From the NCBI RefSeq assembly GCF_016924665.1, contig NZ_JAFFJT010000030.1, forward strand, positions 1-64,000: 64,000 nt of DNA, given 5' to 3'. Each line of letters opens with the position of its first letter. Positions within the stretch are counted from its first letter, which is position 1. Both the position numbers and the translations under genes were made by a program. The stretch is from Nocardioides sp. SYSU D00038. Its GTDB lineage: Bacteria; Actinomycetota; Actinomycetes; Propionibacteriales; Nocardioidaceae. The notes below the pieces were generated by a model. The model made no database searches. It was given only the letters and a program-made list of their open reading frames with translations, and was not told the DNA's origin. This document shows, piece after piece, positions 8,068 through 16,163 of the stretch.

Positions 8068-9012
8068 TCAGGCCGAGAACGCGCGTCGGTACTGCTGGGG
8101 GCTGACCCCGCGCACCCGCCCGAAGTGGTGGCGCAGGGTGGCGGCGTTGCCGAACCCGACCTCGCCGGCGATCCACTCCACCGACCGGTCCGACTCCTCG
8201 AGCAGCTGCTCGGCGCGCAGCACCCGCTGGCGGGTCACCCAGGCGTGGGGGGTGGCGCCGGTCTCGGCGCGGAACCGGCGGGCGAAGGTGCGCGGCGACA
8301 TGAGCGACTTGCGGGCCAGGGTCTCGACGTCGAGGTCCTGGTCGAGGTGCTCGACGATCCAGGACAGCAGCGGGCCGAAGGTCTCGCTGTCGCACTCCGG
8401 CACCGGGTTGGTGATGAACTGCGCCTGGCCGCCGTCGCGGTGCGGGGGCACCACGATCCGGCGGGCCGCGGTCGCGGCGACGTGGGCGCCGAACTTGTCG
8501 CGCATCAGGTGGAGGGAGGCGTCGATGCCGGCCGCCGACCCGGCGCCGGTGAGCACGTTGCCGTCGTGGCAGTAGAGGACGTCGGGGCAGACCTTGGCCT
8601 CGGGGTAGGTGCGGGAGAGCCGGTCGGTGTAGCGCCAGTGGGTCGTGCAGTCGCGACCGTCGAGGAGACCGGCGGCGCCCAGCTCGAAGACCGCGGAGCA
8701 GTGGGCGTAGATGATCGCGTCACGGTCGTGGGCGGCGCGCACCGCGTCGAGCACGGCGTCGTCGTGCTCGGTGAAGGCCCACTTGGGCGCCAGGCAGACC
8801 AGGTCGGCGTCGGCGGCGGCCTCCAGACCGCGCTCGACGACCAGGTCGAAGTCGGAGCGCCCCTTCACCACGCCGGGACGCGGGGTGCAGACCCGGAAGT
8901 CGAAGACCGGGTTGTCGTCCTCGGGGTGGTAGGACTCCCCCCACACCTCGACGAGCGAGCCGAGGCCGAACGGCTCGGCACCCTCCTGGACGATGACGGC
9001 GACGGTCTGCAT
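8068..9012 (-). CDS. GlxA-type AraC family regulator
   Basis: A 314-residue regulator with an N-terminal DJ-1/PfpI-like class I amidotransferase fold (about residues 1-190) and a C-terminal AraC double helix-turn-helix (about 210-312, with RTFARRFRAETGATPHAWV and VGFGNAATLRHHFGRVRGVSPQQYR). A cysteine in IIYAHCSAVFELGAAG sits at the nucleophile-elbow position of the DJ-1 fold. Family members sense small metabolites and activate nearby genes. It is divergent from a 49-residue membrane protein, with an array of TGGCAGG sites between them that is probably its operator. The ligand is unknown. Confidence 0.9.
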   Translation of the reverse strand: MQTVAVIVQEGAEPFGLGSLVEVWGESYHPEDDNPVFDFRVCTPRPGVVKGRSDFDLVVERGLEAAADADLVCLAPKWAFTEHDDAVLDAVRAAHDRDAIIYAHCSAVFELGAAGLLDGRDCTTHWRYTDRLSRTYPEAKVCPDVLYCHDGNVLTGAGSAAGIDASLHLMRDKFGAHVAATAARRIVVPPHRDGGQAQFITNPVPECDSETFGPLLSWIVEHLDQDLDVETLARKSLMSPRTFARRFRAETGATPHAWVTRQRVLRAEQLLEESDRSVEWIAGEVGFGNAATLRHHFGRVRGVSPQQYRRAFSA

Positions 9013-9033
9013 GTCGCCACCGTACCCCGGTTC

Positions 9034-9080
9034 TGGCAGGAAATCGACGGCAGATGACTTTCCTGCCACTCGTGGCAGGA
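9034..9080. promoter_or_regulatory. TGGCAGG operator array
   Basis: Three copies of a TGGCAGGA-type half-site lie at 9034-9043 (plus), 9059-9068 (minus) and 9073-9080 (plus). The first two make a perfect 10-bp inverted repeat around a 15-base spacer; the second and third make an 8-bp inverted repeat with a 2-base spacer. The array fills the gap between the GlxA-type regulator and the divergent small gene. Confidence 0.6.
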
Positions 9081-9105
9081 TCGCGCCGAGAGCAGGATTA
9101 CTGCC

Positions 9106-9255
9106 ATGACACTCCTCCTCATCCTCGGCATCGTCTCCGTGGTCGCCATGATCCAGACGGTGCGCTCCGTGCTCAACGACGGCCAGGGCCACACGCGGCG
9201 GCCCCCGGTCTCCCACTTCGAGGACCCGCAGTTCCGCTCCCCCGCGGCTCGGTGA
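9106..9255 (+). CDS. 49-residue single-span membrane protein
   Basis: A short gene beginning MTLLLILGIVSVVAMIQTV, one hydrophobic helix (residues 2-17), followed by a basic cytoplasmic tail ending in HFEDPQFRSPAAR. Codon third positions are nearly all G or C, like the real genes around it. The ATG is 7 bases after CAGGAT, so it may be leaderless. It is divergent from the GlxA-type regulator, with a TGGCAGG array in the promoter, and is therefore a likely target of that regulator. The function is unknown. Confidence 0.7.
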   Translation: MTLLLILGIVSVVAMIQTVRSVLNDGQGHTRRPPVSHFEDPQFRSPAAR

Positions 9256-9305
9256 GGTCCCCGACGTCCCGTCCCCAGCTCCGCCCGCTCCCAGCACAGG
9301 AAGCA

Positions 9306-9345
9306 CGAGGGCCCGGCCACCACTCTCGTGGTGACCGGGCCCTCG
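9306..9345. terminator. bidirectional terminator hairpin
   Basis: Arms at 9306-9323 and 9328-9345 pair at 17 of 18 positions around a TCTC loop. The hairpin lies between the convergent 49-residue gene and rpsA and can serve both. Confidence 0.75.
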
Positions 9346-9396
9346 TCGCGTTGCTGGTGCCTGGGTGCCGGCGCTCGGCCGGGACGCCGGCAGGGG

Positions 9397-10869
9397 TCAG
9401 CTGGCGCCGCCGGTGAGCTTCTCGCGGAGCGCCTGGAGCGCCTCGTCGGAGGCGAGCGAGCCGCCGTCCTCGGTCTCGTCGACCGCGTCGCCGCCGGAGG
9501 AGTACGACGTGGCCTCGCCGGCCTCGACCTCGGCCTTGGCGGCCTCGGCCTGCTGCTTGACGTGGGCCTCCCAGCGGGCGTGCGCCTTGGCGTACTGCTC
9601 CTCCCAGATCGCACGCTGCTCGTCGAAGCCCTCGAGCCACTCGCCCGTGTCGGGGTCGAAACCCTCGGGGTAGACGTAGTTGCCCTGCTCGTCGTAGGTC
9701 GCGGCCATGCCGTAGAGCGTCGGGTCGAAGTCCTCGACCTCGGCCGCCGCGGCGGTCTCGTTGGCCTGCTTGAGCGACAGCGAGATCCGGCGCCGCTCGA
9801 GGTCGATGTCGATGATCTTGACCATGACGTCGTCGTTGACCTGGACGACCTGCTCGGGGATCTCCACGTGGCGCTCGGCCAGCTCGGAGATGTGCACCAG
9901 GCCCTCGATACCCTCCTCGACCCGCACGAACGAGCCGAAGGGCACCAGCTTGGTGACCTTGCCCGGCACGATCTGGCCGATCTGGTGGGTGCGGGCGAAG
10001 TGCTGCCAGGGGTCCTCCTGCGTCGCCTTGAGCGACAGCGAGACCCGCTCGCGGTCCATGTCGACGTCGAGCACCTCGACGGTGACCTCGTCACCGACGG
10101 CCACGACCTCCGAGGGGTGGTCGATGTGCTTCCACGACAGCTCGGACACGTGGACCAGGCCGTCGACGCCGCCGAGGTCGACGAACGCACCGAAGTTGAC
10201 GATCGAGGAGACGACGCCCTTGCGGATCTGGCCCTTCTGGAGCTGGGTCAGGAAGCCGTGGCGGACCTCGGACTGGGTCTGCTCGAGCCACGCCCGGCGC
10301 GACAGGACCACGTTGTTGCGGTTCTTGTCGAGCTCGATGATCTTGGCCTCGAGGGTCTGACCGACGTAGGGCTGCAGGTCGCGGACGCGACGCATCTCCA
10401 CCAGGGAGGCCGGCAGGAAGCCGCGCAGGCCGATGTCGAGGATCAGGCCGCCCTTGACGACCTCGATGACGGTGCCCTCGACGACGCCGTCCTCCTCCTT
10501 GACCTGCTCGATGGTGCCCCAGGCGCGCTCGTACTGTGCGCGCTTCTTGGACAGGATCAGGCGGCCCTCCTTGTCCTCCTTCTGGAGGACCAGGGCCTCG
10601 ACCTTGTCACCGACGGCGACGACCTCGTTGGGGTCGACGTCGTGCTTGATCGAGAGCTCGCGCGAGGGGATGACACCCTCGGTCTTGTAGCCGATGTCCA
10701 GCAGGACCTCGTCGCGGTCCACCTTCACGATGGTCCCGTCGACGATGTCGCCGTCGTTGAAGTACTTGATCGTCGCGTCGATGGCGGCGAGGAAGTCCTC
10801 TTCGGACCCGATGTCGTTGACAGCCACCTGGGGCGCGTCGTAGTCCGGAAGAATGATGGTGCTCGTCAT
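9397..10869 (-). CDS. rpsA: 30S ribosomal protein S1
   Basis: A 490-residue S1 protein that helps mRNA bind the 30S subunit. Four S1 RNA-binding domains are visible (about residues 37-105, 123-188, 209-277 and 294-363), each with the G-x-V-x-x-I/V start and an RVSLSLK-type end; the last two have the FGAFV and FGSFV cores. An acidic, alanine-rich tail follows from about 365. Four domains is the usual actinobacterial number, against six in E. coli. The leader contains a small hairpin over the AAGGA element. polA lies far upstream and coaE far downstream of it here, with other genes inserted on both sides. Confidence 0.97.
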   Translation of the reverse strand: MTSTIILPDYDAPQVAVNDIGSEEDFLAAIDATIKYFNDGDIVDGTIVKVDRDEVLLDIGYKTEGVIPSRELSIKHDVDPNEVVAVGDKVEALVLQKEDKEGRLILSKKRAQYERAWGTIEQVKEEDGVVEGTVIEVVKGGLILDIGLRGFLPASLVEMRRVRDLQPYVGQTLEAKIIELDKNRNNVVLSRRAWLEQTQSEVRHGFLTQLQKGQIRKGVVSSIVNFGAFVDLGGVDGLVHVSELSWKHIDHPSEVVAVGDEVTVEVLDVDMDRERVSLSLKATQEDPWQHFARTHQIGQIVPGKVTKLVPFGSFVRVEEGIEGLVHISELAERHVEIPEQVVQVNDDVMVKIIDIDLERRRISLSLKQANETAAAAEVEDFDPTLYGMAATYDEQGNYVYPEGFDPDTGEWLEGFDEQRAIWEEQYAKAHARWEAHVKQQAEAAKAEVEAGEATSYSSGGDAVDETEDGGSLASDEALQALREKLTGGAS

Positions 10870-10870
10870 G

Positions 10871-10886
10871 AGGAAGGTGTTTTCCT
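10871..10886 (-). promoter_or_regulatory. leader hairpin over the rpsA ribosome-binding element
   Basis: On the mRNA strand AGGAA pairs with TTCCT around a 6-base loop, ending one base before the rpsA ATG. It could hide the only purine-rich element in the leader. Confidence 0.35.
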
Positions 10887-11226
10887 TGGCGGTCAGATGT
10901 AGTCGCGGGCGCGCCGGCGGTCCGGTTCACCATCGACTGGGTTCAGCGCCACCGCCGAGGGCGGGGCATCAACAGCGAGCACGAGTCCACTCCGTCCGGG
11001 ACGCAGGCAGACCTCAGGCGCGCCCACCAGCGTACGCCGCCGCCGCGCGGTGAGTCCAACCAGCGTCCCCGACCTCCGCCACGGGGGTGCCGGGACCACT
11101 GGTGCAGACCGGACGGGGACGAGTTGCGCATACCCCGCCGCGACGAGGGTACGACGCCGTGGGCGACGTCACGACGCGACTCTGCCGACGCGCGTCGTGC
11201 CCGCGCTCGACGTACACGGAACGACC

Positions 11227-11265
11227 GGCGCCTGCCGCCCCGCCTCGTGCGGCGCGGCAGGCGCC
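11227..11265. terminator. strong terminator-like hairpin
   Basis: Twelve-base perfect arms at 11227-11238 and 11254-11265, with inner CCGC/GCGG pairing. It lies 60 bases before the leaderless methyltransferase gene and may insulate it. Confidence 0.5.
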
Positions 11266-11311
11266 GTCGTGTGCGCGGACCGCGCGGTGCGGCCACGCGC
11301 TCCGGCCGGGC

Positions 11312-11317
11312 TACGCT
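11312..11317 (+). promoter_or_regulatory. -10 box of leaderless methyltransferase
   Basis: TACGCT followed by 7 bases and the GTG at 11325. Confidence 0.45.
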
Positions 11318-11324
11318 CGCCGCT

Positions 11325-12146
11325 GTGGAGCAACCCCCGCACCCGCCCGTGCGGGTCGAGCGACGGGCCGTCGACGAGCGCGAGTCGCGGCAGGCCAACG
11401 GACCCGACTGGGACCGCTACGCCGACGAGTACCAGGCGACCCACGGCGAGTTCCTCGGCGACACCGGCTTCCTGTGGGGCCCCGAGGGCGTCACCGAGGC
11501 CGAGCTCGGCATCCTCGGCCCGGTCGAGGGCCGCGACGTGCTCGAGGTCGGCTCCGGCGCCGGGCAGTGCTCGCGGTGGGTGCGCACCCGCGGCGGGCGC
11601 GGCTACGGGCTCGACCTCTCCTTCCGCCAGCTCCAGCACGGTCTGCGCATCGACGAGGAGTCCGGCGTCGCCGTGCCCTCGGTGCTCGGCACGGCCACCG
11701 CGCTGCCGTTCGCCGCGGCGTCGTTCGACGTGGTGTTCTGCTCGTTCGGGGCGCTGCAGTTCATCGCCGACCTCGACGTCGCGGTGGCCGAGGTGGCCCG
11801 GGTACTGCGCCCCGGCGGCCGGTTCGCCTTCTCGATCACCCACCCGACCCGGTGGATGTTTCCCGACGACCCCGGCCCCGAGGGGTTGGTCGCCAGCCAG
11901 AGCTACTGGGACCGCACTCCGTACGTCGAGGTCGACGAGGCCACCGGCCGGGTGTCCTACGTCGAGCACCACCGCACGCTCGGCGACTGGGTCGCCGTGC
12001 TCGCCCGGCACGACTTCCGGATCACCGACCTGGCCGAGCCGGAGTGGCCCGAGGGCCACGAGCGGGTGTGGGGCGGCTGGTCGCGCACCCGGGGCCGGTT
12101 CACCCCCGGCACCGCGATCTTCGGCGCCGACCTGGCCGGACCGTAG
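11325..12146 (+). CDS. class I SAM-dependent methyltransferase
   Basis: A 273-residue methyltransferase of the Methyltransf_11 type. Motif I VLEVGSGAGQCSRW and the post-I acidic end GYGLD bind S-adenosylmethionine; motif IV is FDVVFCSFGALQFI, and VLRPGGRFAFSITHP is the usual later strand. The N-terminal ANGPDWDRYADEYQ resembles small-molecule methyltransferases. The GTG at 11325 follows TACGCT by 7 bases, so the mRNA is probably leaderless. It heads a cluster with a second methyltransferase and a condensation-like gene. The substrate is unknown. Confidence 0.88.
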   Translation: MEQPPHPPVRVERRAVDERESRQANGPDWDRYADEYQATHGEFLGDTGFLWGPEGVTEAELGILGPVEGRDVLEVGSGAGQCSRWVRTRGGRGYGLDLSFRQLQHGLRIDEESGVAVPSVLGTATALPFAAASFDVVFCSFGALQFIADLDVAVAEVARVLRPGGRFAFSITHPTRWMFPDDPGPEGLVASQSYWDRTPYVEVDEATGRVSYVEHHRTLGDWVAVLARHDFRITDLAEPEWPEGHERVWGGWSRTRGRFTPGTAIFGADLAGP

Positions 12147-12149
12147 GGT
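12144..12149 (+). promoter_or_regulatory. -10 box made from the upstream stop codon
   Basis: TAGGGT begins with the TAG stop of the first methyltransferase and ends 6 bases before the GTG of the second. Confidence 0.5.
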
Positions 12150-12155
12150 CGCTGC

Positions 12156-12851
12156 GTGGACGAGCAGGAGATCCGCAAGTCGTTCGCCCTCGAGCAACGC
12201 CACTGGTGGTACGCCGGGCGGCGCGCCCTCGTGCGGCGGCTGCTGCGCGGCGTGCCCGCCGGGCGCGCGGTCGACGTCGGCTGCGGCGGCGGCGGCAACA
12301 CCGGCGTGCTGCGCGACCTCGGCTGGACCGTCGCCGGGCTCGAGCACTCCCCCGTCGCGGCCGCGATCGCGGCCGGCCGCGGGCTCGACGTGGTGCGCGG
12401 CGACGCGCGGGCCCTGCCGTTCGCCGACGGCTCGCTCGACCTGGTGATGTCGACCGACATGTGGGAGCACGTCGACGACCACGAGGCGGTGGCCGCCGAG
12501 AGCGCCCGGGTGCTGCGCCGTGGCGGCCGGCTGCTGGTCGCGGTGCCCTGCTCCATGCGGCTGTGGAGTGGTCACGACGTGGCGCTCGGCCACGTGCGGC
12601 GCTACGAGCGCGACGAGCTGGTGGGCCTGGTGGAGCGGCACGGGCTGCGGGTCACCGACGTCCGGTCGTGGAACGTGCTGCTGCGCCCGGTGGCCCGGCT
12701 GCGGCGCCGCAACAACCGCAGCGAGAGCGAGATGGACGAGGTGCACCCGGTCGTCAACGCCGGGCTGCGCGCGGTCGTGGGCGCCGAGCGCTTCCTGCCC
12801 GTGCACCGGCTGCCCGGCATCAGCCTGGTGCTGCGGGCCGAGAAGCCGTGA
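12156..12851 (+). CDS. class I SAM-dependent methyltransferase
   Basis: A 231-residue methyltransferase. The start FALEQRHWWYAGRRALVRRLL resembles the type often found in polysaccharide and lipid clusters; motif I is AVDVGCGGGGNTGVL and motif IV is LDLVMSTDMWEHVDD. The following HVRRYERDELVGLVERHGL is typical of Methyltransf_11/23 relatives. It overlaps the next gene by GTGA, so they are probably translated together. The substrate is unknown. Confidence 0.87.
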   Translation: MDEQEIRKSFALEQRHWWYAGRRALVRRLLRGVPAGRAVDVGCGGGGNTGVLRDLGWTVAGLEHSPVAAAIAAGRGLDVVRGDARALPFADGSLDLVMSTDMWEHVDDHEAVAAESARVLRRGGRLLVAVPCSMRLWSGHDVALGHVRRYERDELVGLVERHGLRVTDVRSWNVLLRPVARLRRRNNRSESEMDEVHPVVNAGLRAVVGAERFLPVHRLPGISLVLRAEKP

Positions 12852-13880
12852 GCGCCGGCTGGGTCGCCGACGGCTCGATCCGCTGGCGGATCCTGCTCAC
12901 CGCCACCCTCGACCGGCCGCCGCGGCCGGACGACCTGCGCGACCGCCTCGCGTCGCTGGCGCGCGCCCAGGGCTGGGCCGGCGCCGAGCTGCGCACCGCC
13001 CCCGGCGACGACGCCGGCCTCGCCGGCCTGCGCGCCGAGCTGGCCGAGGTGCCCGACCTGCCGCTGGTCGTGGGCGTGGCGGGCCCGGCGCTCGTGGTCT
13101 CGGCCCACCACGCCCACGTCGACGGGCTCGGGCTGCTCACCGTGCTCGGCGCCCTCACCGACGCCGAGGTGGCCTCGTCGGCGCGCGGCGTCGAGGACCG
13201 GCCGCGCCGGGGCGGGTTCGCCCGCGCCGCGCTGGGCCGGCTGGGCGAGGTCGCGCTGGCCCCACCGGCCCGGGTCGCCACCAGCGGCGGCGTCGCAGCG
13301 CCGGGCGACGCGTTCGCTCGACGGGTGGTCGATGGCAGGGTGCGCACCGCCGACCTCGTGCACGCCGGCGTGGCGGGGGTGGCCGCCCACAACGCCGCCG
13401 CGGGACGCCGGACCCGGCACGTCGCCGTCGCGGGCGGCGCCCGGCGCCCGGCCCCGGCGGGCGCCCCGGGCGCCGGCCGACCGGAGCGAGCTGCTGCGGC
13501 TGCGCGACCTCGAGGGGTGCACCCGCGAGGAGGTCGCCGCGCTGGTGCGCTCGGCCCCCGTGCAGCCGGCCGCGGCCGGGGCCGGCGCCGCCGGCGGGCT
13601 GGTCGGGGTCGGCCTGCGGCTGCTCGCGCCGCGGCTCGGCTCGACGCTGTTGGTCTCGCACCTCGGCGAGGTCACGGCACCGGGCGTCGCCGACCTGGCC
13701 TTCCACCCCGTGACCGCGGGCGGCACCGGGCTGGCGCTGGGGGCGGTCGGCCTCGGCGGCCGAACGGTCCTGACCCTGCGCGGCCGCGCGCGCGACTGGG
13801 ACCAGAACGGCCTCGAGCGGTTGCTCGAGGCCGTCCTGGGAGGACTCGTGGCGGGTGGCCGTCCCGGCCCTGCCGGGTGA
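12848..13880 (+). pseudogene. condensation/acyltransferase-like gene with a frameshift
   Basis: The first part (from GTG 12848) contains the condensation-domain motif HHAHVDG inside VVSAHHAHVDGLGLL, the H-H-x-x-x-D-G signature of NRPS condensation and wax-ester/PapA-type acyltransferases. After about 13440-13490 the coding pattern moves to another frame, beginning around ADRSELLRLRDLEGCTREEV and ending at 13880 with DWDQNGLERLLEAVLGGL. Joined, they give about 343 residues, a sensible single-domain length. The switch lies in a run of GGCGCC-type repeats, so it may be a sequencing error rather than true decay. It is coupled to the upstream methyltransferase. Confidence 0.65.
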
Positions 13881-13905
13881 CCGGCCCCGGTCCTGCGGCG
13901 GGCCC

Positions 13906-13950
13906 CTCCCTGGCGGACCCCTCCCTGGCGGGCCGCTCCCTGGCGGGCCC
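13906..13950. repeat. three tandem 15-bp repeats
   Basis: The unit CTCCCTGGCGGGCCC occurs at 13906, 13921 and 13936 with one or two differences, and a decayed fourth copy follows. It occupies most of the gap between two convergent genes. Confidence 0.85.
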
Positions 13951-13967
13951 GTCCACGGTGGGGCGGG

Positions 13968-14951
13968 TCAGTCGCGCTGGCGACGGCGCAGCAGGAACCC
14001 GCCGCCCAGGCACAGCAGGCCGACGACGCCCGCGACGAGCGGGAACGTCAGCCGCATCCCCGAGAGCATCGGCGCCTGGCTGGCGAGCTTGTCGCTGATG
14101 TCGTCGATCGACTCCTCGGTGTAGCGCACCGTGCCGACGAACGCCGGCACCTGGACGCCGCCGTGGCTGAGCACCTGGTTGCGCTCCTCGACCCGGTTGA
14201 CCGGGCTCCCGGTGGCCGGCTCGATGTAGAGGGTGCGGGTCATGGCGTAGACCATGTCGGCCTGGACGGAGGCCTCGTCGGACCCGAACACCGAGCCCGG
14301 CACCTCGCGGGTCTCGATCACGGTCGGCTCGATGGTCTGCACGAACTTGTAGACCGTCATCCCGTTGATCTCCTCCTCGCCCTCGTACGTGGCCGTGGTG
14401 GCCTCGCCGATCGAGGAGTCCCACTGCTGGTAGTCCCTCTTCTGGGTGTCGAAGGGGAACTTGTAGATCTGTCCCTGGCGGACGATCGCCTGCTGCTCGC
14501 CCTCGGTGGCCTCGACGAAGCCCACGTCGTAGGACGACGCCGCACCGGTGACCGCGTCGAAGGGCGAGAGCTCCGAGGTCTGCTGGAACACCGAGCCGTC
14601 CTCGCGCTCGATCGTCACGGAGTTGGCCCACACCACGACACCCTCGGGTGCGGCCGGGAAGTCGCCCGACACGGTGTGCGAGGCGATCGAGAGGTCGTGG
14701 GTCTCCGGCGCCAGCACGTCGGGGTCGCTGTTGAAGACCTGGGCGCCCTCGGCCTCGAGGAAGGTGTCGGACTCGTAGTTGGCCGGCACCCGGGCCAGCT
14801 GCGGGTAGGCGTAGGCCGGGATCATGACCGCGGCCACCAGCAGGAAGGTGCCGAGCCCGAAGAGGGCGAGGACGGCGACCCGGCCGGCCCGCCCGCGCTT
14901 CGGGGCCGGCGTGGTGTGCTTCTTCTTGTCCAGCTGGACGGTGTCAGCCAT
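13968..14951 (-). CDS. DUF3068 (PorA-type) membrane-anchored protein
   Basis: A 327-residue protein with an N-terminal membrane helix (about residues 25-48), a large extracytoplasmic domain, and a C-terminal helix (about 300-320) followed by RRRQRD. The body matches the DUF3068/PorA family of actinobacterial envelope proteins (IPAYAYPQLARVP, GQIYKFPFDTQKRDYQQWDS, NGMTVYKF). It is the last gene of the envelope glycosylation operon, and its ATG overlaps the stop of the upstream GT4 gene by 8 bases. Its exact role is not known. Confidence 0.85.
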   Translation of the reverse strand: MADTVQLDKKKHTTPAPKRGRAGRVAVLALFGLGTFLLVAAVMIPAYAYPQLARVPANYESDTFLEAEGAQVFNSDPDVLAPETHDLSIASHTVSGDFPAAPEGVVVWANSVTIEREDGSVFQQTSELSPFDAVTGAASSYDVGFVEATEGEQQAIVRQGQIYKFPFDTQKRDYQQWDSSIGEATTATYEGEEEINGMTVYKFVQTIEPTVIETREVPGSVFGSDEASVQADMVYAMTRTLYIEPATGSPVNRVEERNQVLSHGGVQVPAFVGTVRYTEESIDDISDKLASQAPMLSGMRLTFPLVAGVVGLLCLGGGFLLRRRQRD

Positions 14952-16158
14952 GGTGGAGCTCCTCCTCGATGACGGTGCGCGCTTGGTCACGCATCCGGCG
15001 CCAGCTGAAGCCGGAGGCCCAGGTCTGGCAGGCCTTGACGGCCAGGGTCGTGTTCTCGGGCTCGGCCAGCTCGCGGAGCGCCGTCCGCAGCTGGTCGGTG
15101 AGCCGGGCCCCGACGACGTCGAGGTCCGGGTGGTCGGGCACCAGCCAGCCGGTGGCGCCGTCGCGGATCGACTCGCGCAGGCCGGGGACGTCGCGGGCCA
15201 CCGTCGGCACGCCGTGCCCGGCGGCCTCGATGACGACCTGTCCCCAGCCCTCGATGTCGGACGCGCAGACGTGCAGCGCGGCCCTGCGCAGCAGGGCGTG
15301 CTTCTCCTCCTCCGGCACGAAGCCGTGGAAGGTGACCCGGTCGGCGATGCCGAGGGCGGCGGCCAGCGCCCGCAGCCGCTCGTCCTCGGGGCCCTTGCCG
15401 ATCACGTCGAGGCGCAGCGCGGGGCGCTCCGCGCGCAGCGCGTGCACGGCGCGGAGCACGAGGTCGACCCGCTTGTGCGGCACCAGGCGGCCGAGCACCG
15501 CGACCCGGTCGGGGTCCTTGGCCGCGACGACGTCCTCCACCCGGTCGTCGACGTCGGGCAGCGCGGTGCCGTTGGGGAGGATGTCGATGTCGCCGGTCCA
15601 GCCGAGCTGCGCGCGCATCTCGGTGCGGGTCGACTCCGAGACCGCCACCGTGCGGCGGCCGCGGTAGACCCGGCGCATCGCGACCCGCTCGAGGAGCTGG
15701 CCGAGCAGCGCCAGCGGGCGGGGGAAGTACGTCGCGAACTGCTCCTGGTGGACGTGGTGGACCACCAGCAGCACCGCCGTGCCGCGGCGCACCCACAGCG
15801 GCGACCACGACGGGATGCCGCACTCGGGGTCGACGACCGCGTCGAGGTGGCGGCGGCGCCGCAGCAGGCTCCACGCCGCGTGGGCGTAGTAGGTGAACGG
15901 CCCGCCGCCGCGGACGATCGCGATGCCGTCGCGGACCTCGTGCCGGGCCTGGTGGCGGTCACGGGCGGTGATCAGCTCGACCCGGGCGCCGGCCTCGTGC
16001 AGCGCCAGCGCCAGCTCCCACGCGTAGCGTTCGGAGCCGCCGGCCAGCGCGTGGTCGAGGTCGCGCCAGTTGACGACGGCGACCCGGGCGCCGCGCAGCC
16101 GGGGCCAGGTCGGGTCCGGGGCCGAGGCGCCGGGGGGCCGCTCGGACGAGGAGGTCAC
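14944..16158 (-). CDS. family 4 glycosyltransferase
   Basis: A 404-residue GT-B enzyme. The N-terminal domain begins RVAVVNWRDLDHALAGGSERY, with the glycine-rich acceptor loop GGSE; the C-terminal domain carries VAVLGRLVPHKRVDLVL and the nucleotide-sugar E-x7-E region EGWGQVVIEAAGHGVPTVA. It should move a sugar from a nucleotide donor to a lipid or glycan acceptor on the cytoplasmic side. It lies 5 bases after the GT2 gene and before DUF3068 in one operon. The sugar and acceptor are unknown. Confidence 0.9.
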   Translation of the reverse strand: MTSSSERPPGASAPDPTWPRLRGARVAVVNWRDLDHALAGGSERYAWELALALHEAGARVELITARDRHQARHEVRDGIAIVRGGGPFTYYAHAAWSLLRRRRHLDAVVDPECGIPSWSPLWVRRGTAVLLVVHHVHQEQFATYFPRPLALLGQLLERVAMRRVYRGRRTVAVSESTRTEMRAQLGWTGDIDILPNGTALPDVDDRVEDVVAAKDPDRVAVLGRLVPHKRVDLVLRAVHALRAERPALRLDVIGKGPEDERLRALAAALGIADRVTFHGFVPEEEKHALLRRAALHVCASDIEGWGQVVIEAAGHGVPTVARDVPGLRESIRDGATGWLVPDHPDLDVVGARLTDQLRTALRELAEPENTTLAVKACQTWASGFSWRRMRDQARTVIEEELHHG

Positions 16159-16163
16159 GGTGC

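Larger units (their letters stand above)
10887..11324. other. non-coding stretch between rpsA and a methyltransferase gene
   Basis: About 440 bases without a convincing gene. Short open frames here use many A/T-ending codons, unlike the genes nearby. It holds the rpsA leader and promoter region and a strong hairpin at 11227-11265 (12-bp perfect arms GGCGCCTGCCGC and GCGGCAGGCGCC), which looks like a terminator but has no obvious gene before it. Confidence 0.6.

Noticed and set aside
10893..11217. Short open frames upstream of rpsA
   Set aside because: Codon third positions include many A and T, unlike real genes here, and no ribosome-binding site or family is visible.
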